Shown here: positions 34,964 through 45,326 of the stretch, in pieces | Layout of the letters: each line of letters opens with the position of its first letter | Numbering within the stretch: position 1 is the first letter of the stretch | From: Thomasclavelia spiroformis | GTDB taxonomy: Bacteria > Bacillota_I > Bacilli_A > Erysipelotrichales > Coprobacillaceae | Assembly: GCA_016901755.1 (NCBI GenBank) | Contig: JACJKV010000010.1 | Location: 1-64,000, forward strand | Direction: 5' to 3' | Length of the DNA stretch: 64,000 bases | Notes under the pieces: model-generated | The model's input: only the letters and a program-made list of their open reading frames with translations | The model's database searches: none | What the model was told of the DNA's origin: nothing | Made by a program: the position numbers and the translations under genes

Positions 34964-36217
34964 ATGAAAGTTCTCGTAATCGGTAGTGGTGGTCGTGAAC
35001 ACGCGATTGCTTATAAATTAAAACAAAGTCCTCAAGTCAGTGAGTTATATGCGATTCCTGGAAATCCAGGAATGGCTAAACTCGGTACTTGTGTTGATGG
35101 CTCAGTTGAAGATAAAGAAATGATCATTGATTTTATTAATGATCATCAGATTGATTTAACGGTCATCGGACCTGAAGTTCCATTATGCCTGGGACTGGCA
35201 GATGATATTGAAAAAGCAGGGTTTAAGGCTTTTGGTCCACAGAAAAAAGCAGCTACTTTAGAAGGAAGCAAAGCTTTTTCTAAAGATTTTATGATCAGAC
35301 ATCATATTCCTACGGCTCGTTATGTAGAAGTTGATAATTTTGAAACTGCCTGTCAGGAAATTGAAAATTTTGATTATCCATTAGTTATCAAGGCTGATGG
35401 TCTGGCTGCAGGGAAAGGCGTTGTTATCGTTGACAATAAAGATGATGCTATAAAGACTTTACAGGATATGATGGTCAATAAGGCTTTAGATGGTGCTGGC
35501 AGCAAAGTCGTATTAGAAGAATTTTTAACTGGTTTTGAATGTTCTTTACTTTGCTTTACAGATGGTAAGACCATTGTGCCAATGGTTTCTGCCAAAGATC
35601 ATAAACAGGTTTATGATGGCAATAAAGGACCTAATACCGGTGGTATGGGGACTGTTTCTCCTAATCCTTTTTTACCAGAAGGAATGGATGAAGTATTTAA
35701 AAAAGATATTTTAGATCCTTTTATGCAGGGATTAAAAGAAGATGGTATGGATTATCGTGGCGTTGTCTTTATTGGTTTGATGATTGAAAACAATAAAGCC
35801 AAAGTACTGGAATTCAATGTGCGTTTTGGTGATCCAGAAACTCAGTCGATCCTGCTTAGATTAGATAGTGATCTTTATGAAATTATGGAAGCCTGTGCTA
35901 ATTATCAGCTTGATCAAATTGATGTCAAATGGTCAGATGATCATGTTGCCTGTCTGGTTTTAGCTAGTGGTGGATACCCTGGCAGCTATCCTAAAGGAAT
36001 GGAAATCAAAGGTATTGATGATGTTGATGATGATATCGTGATTTTCCATGCTGGAACAGCTTTAAAAGATGGCAAGCTGGTTACTAATGGGGGACGTGTA
36101 TTAAATATTTGTGCTAAAGGAAAAGATTTAAAGGAAGCTTTAGCTAAAGTTTATAAGGCAAGTGAAACTGTCACCTTTGATGGAGTTTATTTCCGTCATG
36201 ATATTGGATTGAGATAG
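34964..36217 (+). CDS. purD: Phosphoribosylamine-glycine ligase
   Basis: 417 residues, ATP-grasp enzyme. 'VLVIGSGGREHAIAYKL', 'YPLVIKADGLAAGKGVVIV', 'PNTGGMGTVSP' and 'EFNVRFGDPETQSIL' are PurD signatures. Normal length. AGGAGG before the start. Confidence 0.96.
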   Translation: MKVLVIGSGGREHAIAYKLKQSPQVSELYAIPGNPGMAKLGTCVDGSVEDKEMIIDFINDHQIDLTVIGPEVPLCLGLADDIEKAGFKAFGPQKKAATLEGSKAFSKDFMIRHHIPTARYVEVDNFETACQEIENFDYPLVIKADGLAAGKGVVIVDNKDDAIKTLQDMMVNKALDGAGSKVVLEEFLTGFECSLLCFTDGKTIVPMVSAKDHKQVYDGNKGPNTGGMGTVSPNPFLPEGMDEVFKKDILDPFMQGLKEDGMDYRGVVFIGLMIENNKAKVLEFNVRFGDPETQSILLRLDSDLYEIMEACANYQLDQIDVKWSDDHVACLVLASGGYPGSYPKGMEIKGIDDVDDDIVIFHAGTALKDGKLVTNGGRVLNICAKGKDLKEALAKVYKASETVTFDGVYFRHDIGLR

Positions 36218-36228
36218 GAGAGTTTTCT

Positions 36229-39200
36229 ATGGCAAATGTAAGACGAATTTATGTGGAAAAAAGAAAAGAGTTTGCGACTGAAGCAAATGAAATCAGAAAT
36301 AATTTAATTGAACAGTTAGGCATTCAAGTTCCATCATTACGTGTTATTCATCGTTATGATGTACAGGGAATCAGTGAAGAAATACTGCAGCAGGGAATTA
36401 ATACGATCCTGGCTGAACCAATGGTTGATGATGTTTATGATGAAACATTTCCTTTAGGGGATAATGAATCTGTATTTGCTATTGAATATCTGCCTGGTCA
36501 ATATGATCAAAGAGCTGATTCATGTCAACAGTGTTTTGAAATCTTAACTGGAACTTCTTCTACAACAGTAAAATGTGCAAAGATGATCGTTGTTGATGTT
36601 GATCATGATGAAGAAATTATTGCTAAAATTCAGCATTATCTGATCAATCCTGTTGATCAGCGTATTGCCAGTCTGGATAAGCCAGATGATCTGTATGAAG
36701 CTGCACCAGAAATAAAACCTGTTCCTACTTTAACTGGATTTAATGAACTGGATGAAGCTGGATTAAAACAGTTTTTGAAAGATAATGGCATGGCCATGAA
36801 TCTGGATGACTTAAAAGTTACTCAGGATTATTTTAAAAATGAAGAACATCGTGATCCAACCGAAACCGAAATCAAAGTTTTAGATACATACTGGTCAGAT
36901 CACTGTCGTCATACAACTTTTGCTACCATTATTACTGATATTGATATTGAAAATGGGGCATTTAAAGAAATACTGGAAAAAGATATCGAAGAATACAAGA
37001 CCAGCCGTCATGTTGTTTACGGTATCGATACAGATAGACCATTGACTTTAATGGATCTGGCAACCATTTCGATGAAAGAATTAAGAAAAGCAGGATATCT
37101 TGATGATATGGAAGTTTCAGAAGAAATCAATGCCTGCTCCATTGAAATTACCGTTCATACCACTGATGGTGATGAACAGTGGCTGCTGATGTTTAAAAAT
37201 GAAACTCATAACCACCCAACTGAAATTGAGCCATTTGGTGGGGCTGCAACATGTTTAGGAGGAGCCATTCGTGATCCGCTGTCAGGACGTGCTTATGTAT
37301 ATCAGTCAATGCGTATTACCGGAGCTGGTGATCCACGTAAATCATTAGCGGAAACAACACCAGGTAAACTGCCACAAAGAAAGATCTGTCAGGAAGCAGC
37401 GCATGGTTTTTCAAGCTATGGTAACCAGATTGGTCTGACAACTGGTTATGTTCATGAAATCTATGATGAAGGCTATATTGCCAAACGTATGGAAATTGGA
37501 GCTGTTGTTGCTGCTGCACCTAAAGAACAGGTTATTCGTCTGGAACCACAGAAAGGACAGATCGTCTTACTGATTGGTGGACGTACTGGTCGTGATGGTA
37601 TTGGTGGTGCTACTGGTTCATCTAAATCTCATGATGTCAAATCGATTGAAACAGCTGGTGCAGAAGTACAAAAAGGAAACCCTGTTGAAGAAAGAAAAAT
37701 TCAAAGACTGTTTAGAAATCAGGAAGTTTCTAAACGTATCGTCAGATGCAATGACTTTGGAGCTGGTGGAGTCTGTGTAGCAGTTGGTGAACTGGCAAGT
37801 GGACTTGATATCAATTTAGATGCTGTTTTGAAAAAATATGAAGGGCTGACTGGAACGGAACTGGCTATTTCTGAATCACAGGAACGTATGGCTATTGTTG
37901 TTAATGATTATGATGTTGATTTCATTAAAGAACAGTGTGCTAAAGAAAATCTGGAAGTTGTGGAAGTAGCAACGGTTACCGATACTCATCGTTTAGTGAT
38001 GAAACACATGGGACAGGATATCGTGAATATTTCTCGTGCCTTCCTGGATGCTGCAGGGGCGAAACGTTACCAGGATGTTAAAGTAAAATTGCCAGATTTT
38101 TCAAAGACACCATTTACAGTTGAAGCTAAGGAAAACTTTGTGGAAACGGTCAAAGAAGTGATGACCAGACTTTCAGTAGCCAGTCAAAAAGGTCTGGTAG
38201 AAAGATTTGATTCATCAATCGGTAATGGTACGGTTTTATCTCCATATGGAGGAAGAACTTATCATAGTGAAACCGAAGGAATGGCAGCTTTAATTCCTGT
38301 TTTAGGTAAAGAAACTACGACGGCTTCAATCATGGCCTATGGTTTTAATCCTTTGATTGCAAAATGGTCACCATATCATGGGGCAATGTATGCTATTGTA
38401 GAAAGTATTGCTAAGATCATTGCCATGGGTGGTGATTATCATACCATTCGTTTTTCATTCCAGGAATATTTTGAAAAATTACTGGATGATCCATATAAAT
38501 GGGGTAAACCTTTAGCGGCATTACTGGCGGCCCATCGTGTTCAAAAAGAACTTAAGCTGCCATCAATTGGTGGTAAAGATTCTATGTCAGGAACTTTTGA
38601 ACATATTTCCGTGCCACCAACATTAGTGTCTTTTGCAATCACATCGCTTGATGTGGATGATGTCATGACTCCAGAAGCCAAAGAAGCTGGACATATTCTG
38701 GTTGAAGTACAGTTAAATAAAGATGAGTTTAAAGTCTTTGATTTTGCTCATATGCAAAAACAGTATGATGCGATTCAGGCATTAATGAAACAGGGAAAAA
38801 TCTATTCAGCTTATACTGTCAAAGATGGTGGTGTTATTGAAGCTGTCAGCAAAATGGCCTTTGGTAATGGCTTAGGTGCTGCTTTCAATACAAACTATTC
38901 TCTGGCATCATACTTAGAAAAGAATTATGGAAATATCATTATTGAAGTTAAATCAGAAAAATATCTATCAGGTTTAGATTATCGTATCGTTGCTATTTTA
39001 AATGAAAGTGACTGTTTATCTTATGGTTTAGAATCAATTACTTTAAAAGAAGCTTATGCTTTAAATAAACAGCCTCTTGAAAGTGTTTATCCAACGCGTG
39101 AAACAGCACCAACTCAAGATATTAAAGTAGCAGCCTGCAAGACAAGATCAACATTACGTCCAAAAGTGCTGGTGGAAAAACCATTGGTTGTTATTCCTGT

Positions 39201-39984
39201 ATTCCCAGGAACGAACTGTGAATATGATTCAAAACGTGCTTTTGAAAAAGCTGGTGCTGAAGTTGAACTGGTACTGATTCGAAATAAAACAGAAGAAATG
39301 TTAAAAGCATCGATCGATGAACTGGAAGCAGCGATCAAGCGTGCTCAAATCGTGATGCTGCCTGGTGGTTTCTCAGCTGGTGATGAACCAGAAGGGTCTG
39401 GTAAGTTTATTGCTACGGTACTTAGAAATCCTAAGTTAAAAGCCGCTATCAGTGATTTATTGGATCATAGAGATGGATTAATGATCGGTATCTGTAATGG
39501 ATTCCAGGCTTTGATCAAATTAGGATTGTTACCATATGGTGAAATTAGAGATATGACGAAAGATGATGCAACATTGACATTTAATACGATTGGTCGTCAC
39601 TTATCTCAGTTTGTTGATACTCGTATTGGTTCAGTCAAATCACCATGGCTTTCATATGTTCATGTTGGTGATGTTCATATTATTCCAATTTCTCATGGTG
39701 AAGGACGCTTTGTCGCACCAAAAGAAGTGATTGATGAACTGTTTGCCAATGGTCAGGTATTCTCACAGTATGTTGATCCAAATCGTAAAGTGACGATGCA
39801 GACACCATATAATCCAAATGGATCAATGTATGCAATTGAAGGTATCATTTCTAAAGATGGTCGTGTTTTAGGAAAGATGGGACATAGTGAACGTCAAGGT
39901 GAAAATCGTTTCAAAAATGTTTATGGTGAAATGGACCAGAAACTGTTTGAAGCTGGTGTAAATTATTTCAGAGGTGGTAAATAG
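36229..39984 (+). CDS. purL: Single-chain phosphoribosylformylglycinamidine synthase
   Basis: 1251 residues joining PurS-like, PurL and PurQ functions in one chain, as in Proteobacteria and some anaerobic Bacillota rather than the three-subunit Bacillus form. 'YWSDHCRHTTF', 'KNETHNHPTEIEPFGGAATCLGG' and 'CNDFGAGGVCVAVGE' belong to the synthase part; the C-terminal glutaminase has 'PGGFSAGDEPEGSGKF', the nucleophile Cys in 'GICNGFQAL' near residue 1088 and 'SHGEGRFVAP'. It makes FGAM from FGAR, glutamine and ATP. Lies 11 bases after purD. Confidence 0.96.
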   Translation: MANVRRIYVEKRKEFATEANEIRNNLIEQLGIQVPSLRVIHRYDVQGISEEILQQGINTILAEPMVDDVYDETFPLGDNESVFAIEYLPGQYDQRADSCQQCFEILTGTSSTTVKCAKMIVVDVDHDEEIIAKIQHYLINPVDQRIASLDKPDDLYEAAPEIKPVPTLTGFNELDEAGLKQFLKDNGMAMNLDDLKVTQDYFKNEEHRDPTETEIKVLDTYWSDHCRHTTFATIITDIDIENGAFKEILEKDIEEYKTSRHVVYGIDTDRPLTLMDLATISMKELRKAGYLDDMEVSEEINACSIEITVHTTDGDEQWLLMFKNETHNHPTEIEPFGGAATCLGGAIRDPLSGRAYVYQSMRITGAGDPRKSLAETTPGKLPQRKICQEAAHGFSSYGNQIGLTTGYVHEIYDEGYIAKRMEIGAVVAAAPKEQVIRLEPQKGQIVLLIGGRTGRDGIGGATGSSKSHDVKSIETAGAEVQKGNPVEERKIQRLFRNQEVSKRIVRCNDFGAGGVCVAVGELASGLDINLDAVLKKYEGLTGTELAISESQERMAIVVNDYDVDFIKEQCAKENLEVVEVATVTDTHRLVMKHMGQDIVNISRAFLDAAGAKRYQDVKVKLPDFSKTPFTVEAKENFVETVKEVMTRLSVASQKGLVERFDSSIGNGTVLSPYGGRTYHSETEGMAALIPVLGKETTTASIMAYGFNPLIAKWSPYHGAMYAIVESIAKIIAMGGDYHTIRFSFQEYFEKLLDDPYKWGKPLAALLAAHRVQKELKLPSIGGKDSMSGTFEHISVPPTLVSFAITSLDVDDVMTPEAKEAGHILVEVQLNKDEFKVFDFAHMQKQYDAIQALMKQGKIYSAYTVKDGGVIEAVSKMAFGNGLGAAFNTNYSLASYLEKNYGNIIIEVKSEKYLSGLDYRIVAILNESDCLSYGLESITLKEAYALNKQPLESVYPTRETAPTQDIKVAACKTRSTLRPKVLVEKPLVVIPVFPGTNCEYDSKRAFEKAGAEVELVLIRNKTEEMLKASIDELEAAIKRAQIVMLPGGFSAGDEPEGSGKFIATVLRNPKLKAAISDLLDHRDGLMIGICNGFQALIKLGLLPYGEIRDMTKDDATLTFNTIGRHLSQFVDTRIGSVKSPWLSYVHVGDVHIIPISHGEGRFVAPKEVIDELFANGQVFSQYVDPNRKVTMQTPYNPNGSMYAIEGIISKDGRVLGKMGHSERQGENRFKNVYGEMDQKLFEAGVNYFRGGK

Positions 39985-39985
39985 A

Positions 39986-41365
39986 ATGGAAAAACTAGAA
40001 TTTGAATGTATGACATTAAGTCCGCTGGATGGACGTTATGGTGCGATCAAAGATGCTTTAGGTGAATATTTTTCAGAATATGCTTTAGTGAAATATCGTG
40101 TCTTTGTCGAAATGCAATGGCTGAAGTTTTTGCTGGAAAATGTTGAAAATGATATTTTAGCCAAATTTGATCACAGTCAAATGGATCGTCTAATGTCAGT
40201 ATCTGCTGATTTCAGTTTTGATTCATTTGCCAGAATTAAAGAAATTGAAAATACGACACGTCATGATGTTAAAGCGGTTGAATATTTTATTGATGAAAAA
40301 TTAGAAGCGATGGGAATGGGTTATCTGCAAAGCTTTGTTCATATCGGATGTACATCAGAAGATATCAATAATACATCATATGCCTGCATGCTTAAATATG
40401 GTTTAAAAGACGTCTGGCTGCCAAAAGCTAAAGCTTTTGCTAAGATCATTGATCAGTGGGCTGTTGATCATAAACATGATGCGATGCTGGCTCATACGCA
40501 TGGTCAGCCTGCAACACCTACAACAATTGGAAAAGAATTCAAGGTTTATGCTTATCGTTTCCATTCTAGTATTGAAAATATTGAAAATATCAAGATCAAA
40601 GCGAAGTTTAATGGAGCGACAGGAAACTATAGTGCCATTTTAACCGCTTTTCCAAATTTAGACTGGCGTGAATTAAATAAAAAATTCGTTGAAGAATATT
40701 TAGGTTTAACTTATAACCCACTGACAACACAAATTGAAAGTCATGATTATACCTGTCATATTTTAGATGGAATCAGACATTTTAATAATGTGCTGGTTGA
40801 TCTGGATGTTGATATGTGGCTGTATATTTCTATGGAATATTTCAAACAGATTCCAGTAAAAGGTGAAGTGGGAAGCAGTACGATGCCACATAAAGTGAAT
40901 CCAATTCGTTTTGAAAATTCTGAAGCTAATGTTGATATGTCTAATCAGATCTGCATGGGACTGTCAAATAAACTGCCTAAATCACGTATGCAAAGAGATC
41001 TGTCTGACAGTTCAAGTCAAAGAAATATTGGATTGGCTTTCGGATATTCGCTGCAGGCTATTAGTGAAACAACAAATGGTCTAGCGAAATGTGTTGTTAA
41101 TAAAGAAAAACTGGCTTTTGATTTAAATGAAAAATGGGAAGTATTAGCGGAACCAATTCAGACGATGTTAAGAAAATATGGTATTGCTGATGCTTATGAT
41201 CAGTTAAAAGCTTTAACTAGAGGTAAAAATATCTCTCGTGAAGCCATCATGGAATTCGCTCAAGGTTTAGATGTTTTATCTGATGAAGACAGACAGACTT
41301 TATTGGATATGACACCAGCAAGCTATATTGGTTTTGCTGATGAATTATGCGATATTGAATTATAA
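39986..41365 (+). CDS. purB: Adenylosuccinate lyase
   Basis: 459 residues from the ATG at 39986, after GAGGTGG inside the purL end. 'EIENTTRHDVKAVEYFI', 'VHIGCTSEDINNTSYA', 'AHTHGQPATPTTIGKEF' and the loop 'VGSSTMPHKVNPIRFENSEAN' with the catalytic Ser are typical of the longer E. coli-like PurB. Acts twice, on SAICAR and adenylosuccinate. Last recognised enzyme of the operon. Confidence 0.96.
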   Translation: MEKLEFECMTLSPLDGRYGAIKDALGEYFSEYALVKYRVFVEMQWLKFLLENVENDILAKFDHSQMDRLMSVSADFSFDSFARIKEIENTTRHDVKAVEYFIDEKLEAMGMGYLQSFVHIGCTSEDINNTSYACMLKYGLKDVWLPKAKAFAKIIDQWAVDHKHDAMLAHTHGQPATPTTIGKEFKVYAYRFHSSIENIENIKIKAKFNGATGNYSAILTAFPNLDWRELNKKFVEEYLGLTYNPLTTQIESHDYTCHILDGIRHFNNVLVDLDVDMWLYISMEYFKQIPVKGEVGSSTMPHKVNPIRFENSEANVDMSNQICMGLSNKLPKSRMQRDLSDSSSQRNIGLAFGYSLQAISETTNGLAKCVVNKEKLAFDLNEKWEVLAEPIQTMLRKYGIADAYDQLKALTRGKNISREAIMEFAQGLDVLSDEDRQTLLDMTPASYIGFADELCDIEL

Positions 41366-41366
41366 T

Positions 41367-41654
41367 ATGATCGATCGATATATCATTGAATGTTTATATC
41401 ATGACTGGAAACATGAAGAAGAAATCAGCTGTTTTTATCAGTTGCTTTGTGATTATGCTGCCAGTCAGGAGACAAAAAAGATTGAGGAATGTTTAAAAGA
41501 CCTCAATCTTTTATGTTGTCGCCATAAGATCAGACCGGTTTATTATGACAATCACTGTTTAAAAACCGATCTGGATCGTTATATTTTAGAAACCTGGCGA
41601 CAGGAATCCATGAATATTCATCGTGAAGCTGGAAAGGATGAGGGGAAAAGGTAA
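41367..41654 (+). CDS. Small protein between purB and MATE gene, unrecognised
   Basis: 95 residues beginning two bases after the purB stop, with no clear ribosome site of its own, so it would depend on coupling to purB. The end overlaps the MATE start (TAATG). The sequence is helical with many Cys and acidic residues ('YLYHDWKHEEEISCFYQLLC'-like start, 'NLLCCRHKIRPVYYDNHC'). A strong hairpin lies inside the frame (41476-41515). Function unknown. Confidence 0.5.
   Translation: MIDRYIIECLYHDWKHEEEISCFYQLLCDYAASQETKKIEECLKDLNLLCCRHKIRPVYYDNHCLKTDLDRYILETWRQESMNIHREAGKDEGKR
41476..41515 (+). terminator. Terminator-like hairpin inside a small reading frame
   Basis: AAAAGATTGAGG pairs perfectly over 12 bases with CCTCAATCTTTT around a 13-base loop. 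The T-run is just four long. It would separate the pur operon from the MATE gene, but it sits in the middle of the 95-codon frame. Confidence 0.7.
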
Positions 41655-42985
41655 TGAAATCACAAAGTATGCTGGAAGGTTCTTTATGGAAAAAGATCTT
41701 CTTTTTTGCGATGCCACTGGCAGCCAGCAGTATTTTACAGCAGCTGTTTAACGCTGCTGACAGTGCAGTTGTTGGTCGTTTTGCCGGAAGTGAAGCGTTA
41801 GCTGCTGTTGGCGCTAATACGCCGGTGACATCACTGTTTATTAACGCACTGGTTGGACTTTCAATTGGTGCCAATGTCATTATTGCCCAATATATTGGTG
41901 CTGATGATAAAAAACATATTGGAAAAACAATTCAGACGGCGATTCTTTTTTCAATATTAGGAGGAATCGTAATAGGGATCATTGGTTTGCTGCTGGCAGA
42001 TCAGATATTAATGATGGTCGGAACACCGGATAATGTCATTCATCTGGGAAGTATTTATTTACGTATTTATTTTTTAGGGGTACCTTTCATCTCACTGTTT
42101 AACTTTGCTTCAGCTATTATTCGTAGTTCAGGGGATACGAAAAGACCAATGTATTGTCTGATCATTGCGGGGATCTTAAATATCATTTTAAATCTGATCC
42201 TGGTTATTGTATTTGATCTTTCTGTAGCGGGCGTAGCTATCGCTACCGTTATTTCACAGATCGTATCATCATTGATTCTGACATATAGTCTGGTTAAAGA
42301 AGAAGGGATCATTCATCTTGAGTTAAAAGGGATGACCATTGATAAAAGAGCCATGATCAAGATCTTAAAAACTGGGGCTCCTGCTTCTTTACAAAGCATG
42401 GTCTTTTCACTTTCCAATGTATGTCTGCAATCAGGAATCAATGGTTTTGGCAGTCATGCTATTGCCGGAAGTGCTGCTGCCAGCAATTTTGAGTTTTTTG
42501 ATTATTTTATGGTCAATGCTTTTAATCAGGCTGCTGTTACTTTCATTGGTCAGAATTATGCAGCTAAAAAATATGATCGCTGTAAAAAGATCTTTAAGGT
42601 ATGCATGATTGAATCACTGATTGGCATTTTATGTATGGAAGCTTTGTTCTTTGTTGGCAGAGATCAGTTTATCAGTCTGTATACAACTGAAAAGCTGGTG
42701 GCCAGCTATGCATTAATTAGAATGTATCACTGCATGATTCCACATTTTTTAATGAACTCTTACGAAATTACTGGATCGGTATTAAGAGGAATGGGTTATT
42801 CACTGTTGCCTGCATTGCTGACAGTGATTGGATCTGTTGGTTTTAGACTGTTTTGGCTATTTAGTATTTTTCCGATTTTCAATTCATTTGAAATGCTGTT
42901 GAATGTTTATCCAGTTTCTTGGATCTTAACTGGAACGATGGTCATCATTTCTTATATTTTCGTCAGCAAAAAAGCTTTCCGCTAA
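41654..42985 (+). CDS. MATE-family efflux protein (third)
   Basis: 443 residues, twelve membrane segments. 'FAMPLAASSILQQLFNAADSAVVGRFAGSEALAAVGANTPV' is a typical first helix pair; 'FNQAAVTFIGQNYAAKKYDRC' matches the second half. AGGGGAAAAGG precedes the start, overlapped with the end of the small gene before it. Substrate unknown. Confidence 0.9.
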   Translation: MKSQSMLEGSLWKKIFFFAMPLAASSILQQLFNAADSAVVGRFAGSEALAAVGANTPVTSLFINALVGLSIGANVIIAQYIGADDKKHIGKTIQTAILFSILGGIVIGIIGLLLADQILMMVGTPDNVIHLGSIYLRIYFLGVPFISLFNFASAIIRSSGDTKRPMYCLIIAGILNIILNLILVIVFDLSVAGVAIATVISQIVSSLILTYSLVKEEGIIHLELKGMTIDKRAMIKILKTGAPASLQSMVFSLSNVCLQSGINGFGSHAIAGSAAASNFEFFDYFMVNAFNQAAVTFIGQNYAAKKYDRCKKIFKVCMIESLIGILCMEALFFVGRDQFISLYTTEKLVASYALIRMYHCMIPHFLMNSYEITGSVLRGMGYSLLPALLTVIGSVGFRLFWLFSIFPIFNSFEMLLNVYPVSWILTGTMVIISYIFVSKKAFR

Positions 42986-43020
42986 AAAAATGTACTTTTC
43001 AAATGAAAAGTACATTTTTT
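42984..43020. terminator. Bidirectional terminator between MATE gene and asnA
   Basis: AAAATGTACTTTTC pairs with GAAAAGTACATTTT around four bases, with A- and T-runs on the outer sides. Confidence 0.9.
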
Positions 43021-44026
43021 ATAATAGTGGAATATTATTTTTTCTGCATTCTTCGATCATTTCTTCTGGCCAGATACTTGCCTGAACTTCACCGATATGA
43101 GCACGTTTTAAAAGCAGCATGCAAAGTCTTGACTGACCGATACCTCCACCGATGGTATAAGGCAGTTCTTTATTGATGATTGCCTGATGATAAGGCAGTT
43201 GCAGACGGTCTTCGCATTTTTCTTTTTTGACCTGTTCAACTAAAGAATTTTCATCGACACGGATACCCATTGATGAAATTTCAATAGCACATTGTAATGG
43301 TTCATACCAGAACAGTAAATCACCATTTAACTGCCAGTCATCGTAATCTGGTGCACGACCATCGTGTTTCTGCCCACCTTTTAAAACATCACCAATCTGC
43401 ATGACAAAGACACAGCCCATTTTTTTGCAGACTTTGTTTTCTCTTTCTTTAGGTGTTAGATCAGGATATTGATTTTCCAGCTCCTGAGCAGTAATGAAAT
43501 GCACTTCTTCTGGCAGGAAGTTAACGGCTTTAGGATATTTATACCAGACTTCATGTTCCATATGTTTGATGACTTTAAATATTTTTTTAACGTAATGTCT
43601 TAATGTTTTGACATTTCTTTCTTCTTTGGAAATGATCAGTTCCCAGTCCCACTGGTCAACATAATAGGAATGCAGGTTATCGACTTCTTCATCTTTTCTG
43701 ATGGCATTCATATTAGTATATAATCCTTCATGTAAGGAAAAACCATATTTTTTTAAGGCCATACGTTTCCATTTGGCTAAAGAATGAACTACTTCGATGG
43801 GATCATTTGGTATTTCATGGATTTCAAAAGAAACTGGCTGTTCAACGCCATTAAGATTATCGTTAAGGCCACTGTTTTTTTCTACAAATAATGGTGCAGA
43901 AATTCTTTCCAGATTCATTTCGCGACCAAATTCTTTTTGAAAAGTATCTCTGATATATTTGATCGCTTCCTGTGTTTCTCTGGTGTCTAAAACAGGATCG
44001 TAGTTTTTAGGTATTATTAGATTCAT
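43019..44026 (-). CDS. asnA: Aspartate-ammonia ligase
   Basis: 335 residues from the ATG at 44026, with AGGGGGAGAG upstream; the longer frame lacks such a site. '[22 protein letters not shown]', '[18 protein letters not shown]', 'DQWDWEL' and '[14 protein letters not shown]' are AsnA signatures, a class II tRNA-synthetase-like fold. Makes asparagine from aspartate, ammonia and ATP. No T-box leader is seen upstream. Confidence 0.96.
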   Translation of the reverse strand: MNLIIPKNYDPVLDTRETQEAIKYIRDTFQKEFGREMNLERISAPLFVEKNSGLNDNLNGVEQPVSFEIHEIPNDPIEVVHSLAKWKRMALKKYGFSLHEGLYTNMNAIRKDEEVDNLHSYYVDQWDWELIISKEERNVKTLRHYVKKIFKVIKHMEHEVWYKYPKAVNFLPEEVHFITAQELENQYPDLTPKERENKVCKKMGCVFVMQIGDVLKGGQKHDGRAPDYDDWQLNGDLLFWYEPLQCAIEISSMGIRVDENSLVEQVKKEKCEDRLQLPYHQAIINKELPYTIGGGIGQSRLCMLLLKRAHIGEVQASIWPEEMIEECRKNNIPLL

Positions 44027-44147
44027 TTTAAGACTCTCCCCCTTAAATATATGATAATATTTTACCATTATTATAAATTTATAAAAGATATTAATAATTA
44101 ATTATTATTGATGATAAGTAATTATTAATAGTTTCATAAACTGTGTG

Positions 44148-44176
44148 TTGTTTTTCTTGATAGAGTTTTGTATAAT
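44148..44176 (+). promoter_or_regulatory. Promoter of proBA
   Basis: TTGTTT (44148-44153) and TATAAT (44171-44176), spacer 17, start codon 22 bases on. Confidence 0.6.
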
Positions 44177-44197
44177 TAAAAAAATAAAGGAGATTTT

Positions 44198-45322
44198 ATG
44201 AGAAACTTAGAACATGTATCACATATCGTTGTCAAAGTGGGGTCGACATCGCTATGTGACAGTAATGGAACATTAAATAAAGAAAAAATATTAAAGATCA
44301 TATCCCAGATTGCCTATATCAAAAGAAAAGGCATCAAGGTCACATTGGTTTCTTCGGGTGCTATTTCAGCGGGAATGGGAGTTTTGGATCTCGACAGTAA
44401 ACCATCAGAACTGAATAAGAAACAGGCTTTGGCTGCTATCGGTCAGGCTCACCTGATGCAGATTTATGAAGATCTGTTCAGTCTGTTTCGTCTTCAATGT
44501 GCTCAGATCTTATTGAATCATGATGATTTTGATGACCGTAAAAGACTGATGAACCTTTCCCATGCCCTGAATGCGATTATTGACTATGATGTCATACCGA
44601 TCATCAATGAAAATGATACACTGGCTGTTGAAGAAATCAAGGTGGGGGATAACGATACCCTTTCGGCTTTGGTACTGCCAGTCGTTGATGCCCAGCTGCT
44701 GGTGCTGGTGTCTGATATTGATGGGCTTTATGATGATAATCCGCATGATAATCCACAGGCTCATTTAATTCATGAAGTTGATGGTATTGATGATCATATC
44801 ATGGAGTTTGCGAAGGATTCTTCCAGTCAGTTAGGGACGGGAGGTATGGTGACCAAACTCAAAGCGGCTAAAGTAGTCAATGATTATGGCGGAGATATGG
44901 CCATCATTAATGGTCAAAGTGATCATTCTTTGATCGACCTGATCGAAGGAAAAAAAATTGGCACTTATTTCAGTGGTAAATCAGGCAGAACATTATCTTC
45001 CCGAAAACACTGGATCATGTACCGTTCTTCACCAAAAGGGCAGATCTTTGTTGATGAAGGGGCAAAAACAGCACTGTTAAGACATACTTCACTACTGCCA
45101 ACAGGAATCAGTGATGTTGAGGGATCATTTATGCAAGGCAGTGTTATTGATGTCTTGTCTCAAGATCATGAACTTTTAGCCCGTGGTATCGTGAATTATT
45201 CCAGTGATGAAATCAGACTGATCAAAGGTAAAAGATCAGGAGATATTGAAAGTATATTACATTATAAAGATTATGATGAAGTCATTCATGCTGATAATCT
45301 GGTCATTAATAAGGAGGGATGA
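44198..45322 (+). CDS. proB: Glutamate 5-kinase
   Basis: 374 residues: amino-acid kinase domain (about 1-260) with 'HIVVKVGSTSLCD', 'VTLVSSGAISAGMGVL', 'IPIINENDTLAVEEIKVGDNDTLSALV' and 'LGTGGMVTKLKAAKV', then a C-terminal PUA domain ('GQIFVDEGAKTALL'). First step of proline synthesis. It is followed after four bases by proA with an AAGGAGG site in the proB end. Confidence 0.95.
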   Translation: MRNLEHVSHIVVKVGSTSLCDSNGTLNKEKILKIISQIAYIKRKGIKVTLVSSGAISAGMGVLDLDSKPSELNKKQALAAIGQAHLMQIYEDLFSLFRLQCAQILLNHDDFDDRKRLMNLSHALNAIIDYDVIPIINENDTLAVEEIKVGDNDTLSALVLPVVDAQLLVLVSDIDGLYDDNPHDNPQAHLIHEVDGIDDHIMEFAKDSSSQLGTGGMVTKLKAAKVVNDYGGDMAIINGQSDHSLIDLIEGKKIGTYFSGKSGRTLSSRKHWIMYRSSPKGQIFVDEGAKTALLRHTSLLPTGISDVEGSFMQGSVIDVLSQDHELLARGIVNYSSDEIRLIKGKRSGDIESILHYKDYDEVIHADNLVINKEG

Positions 45323-45326
45323 TGAC

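Noticed and set aside
44069..44197. Possible T-box or leader control upstream of asnA or proB
   Set aside because: The gap is AT-rich with no T-box sequence and no terminator/antiterminator pair; only a plain promoter for proBA was found.
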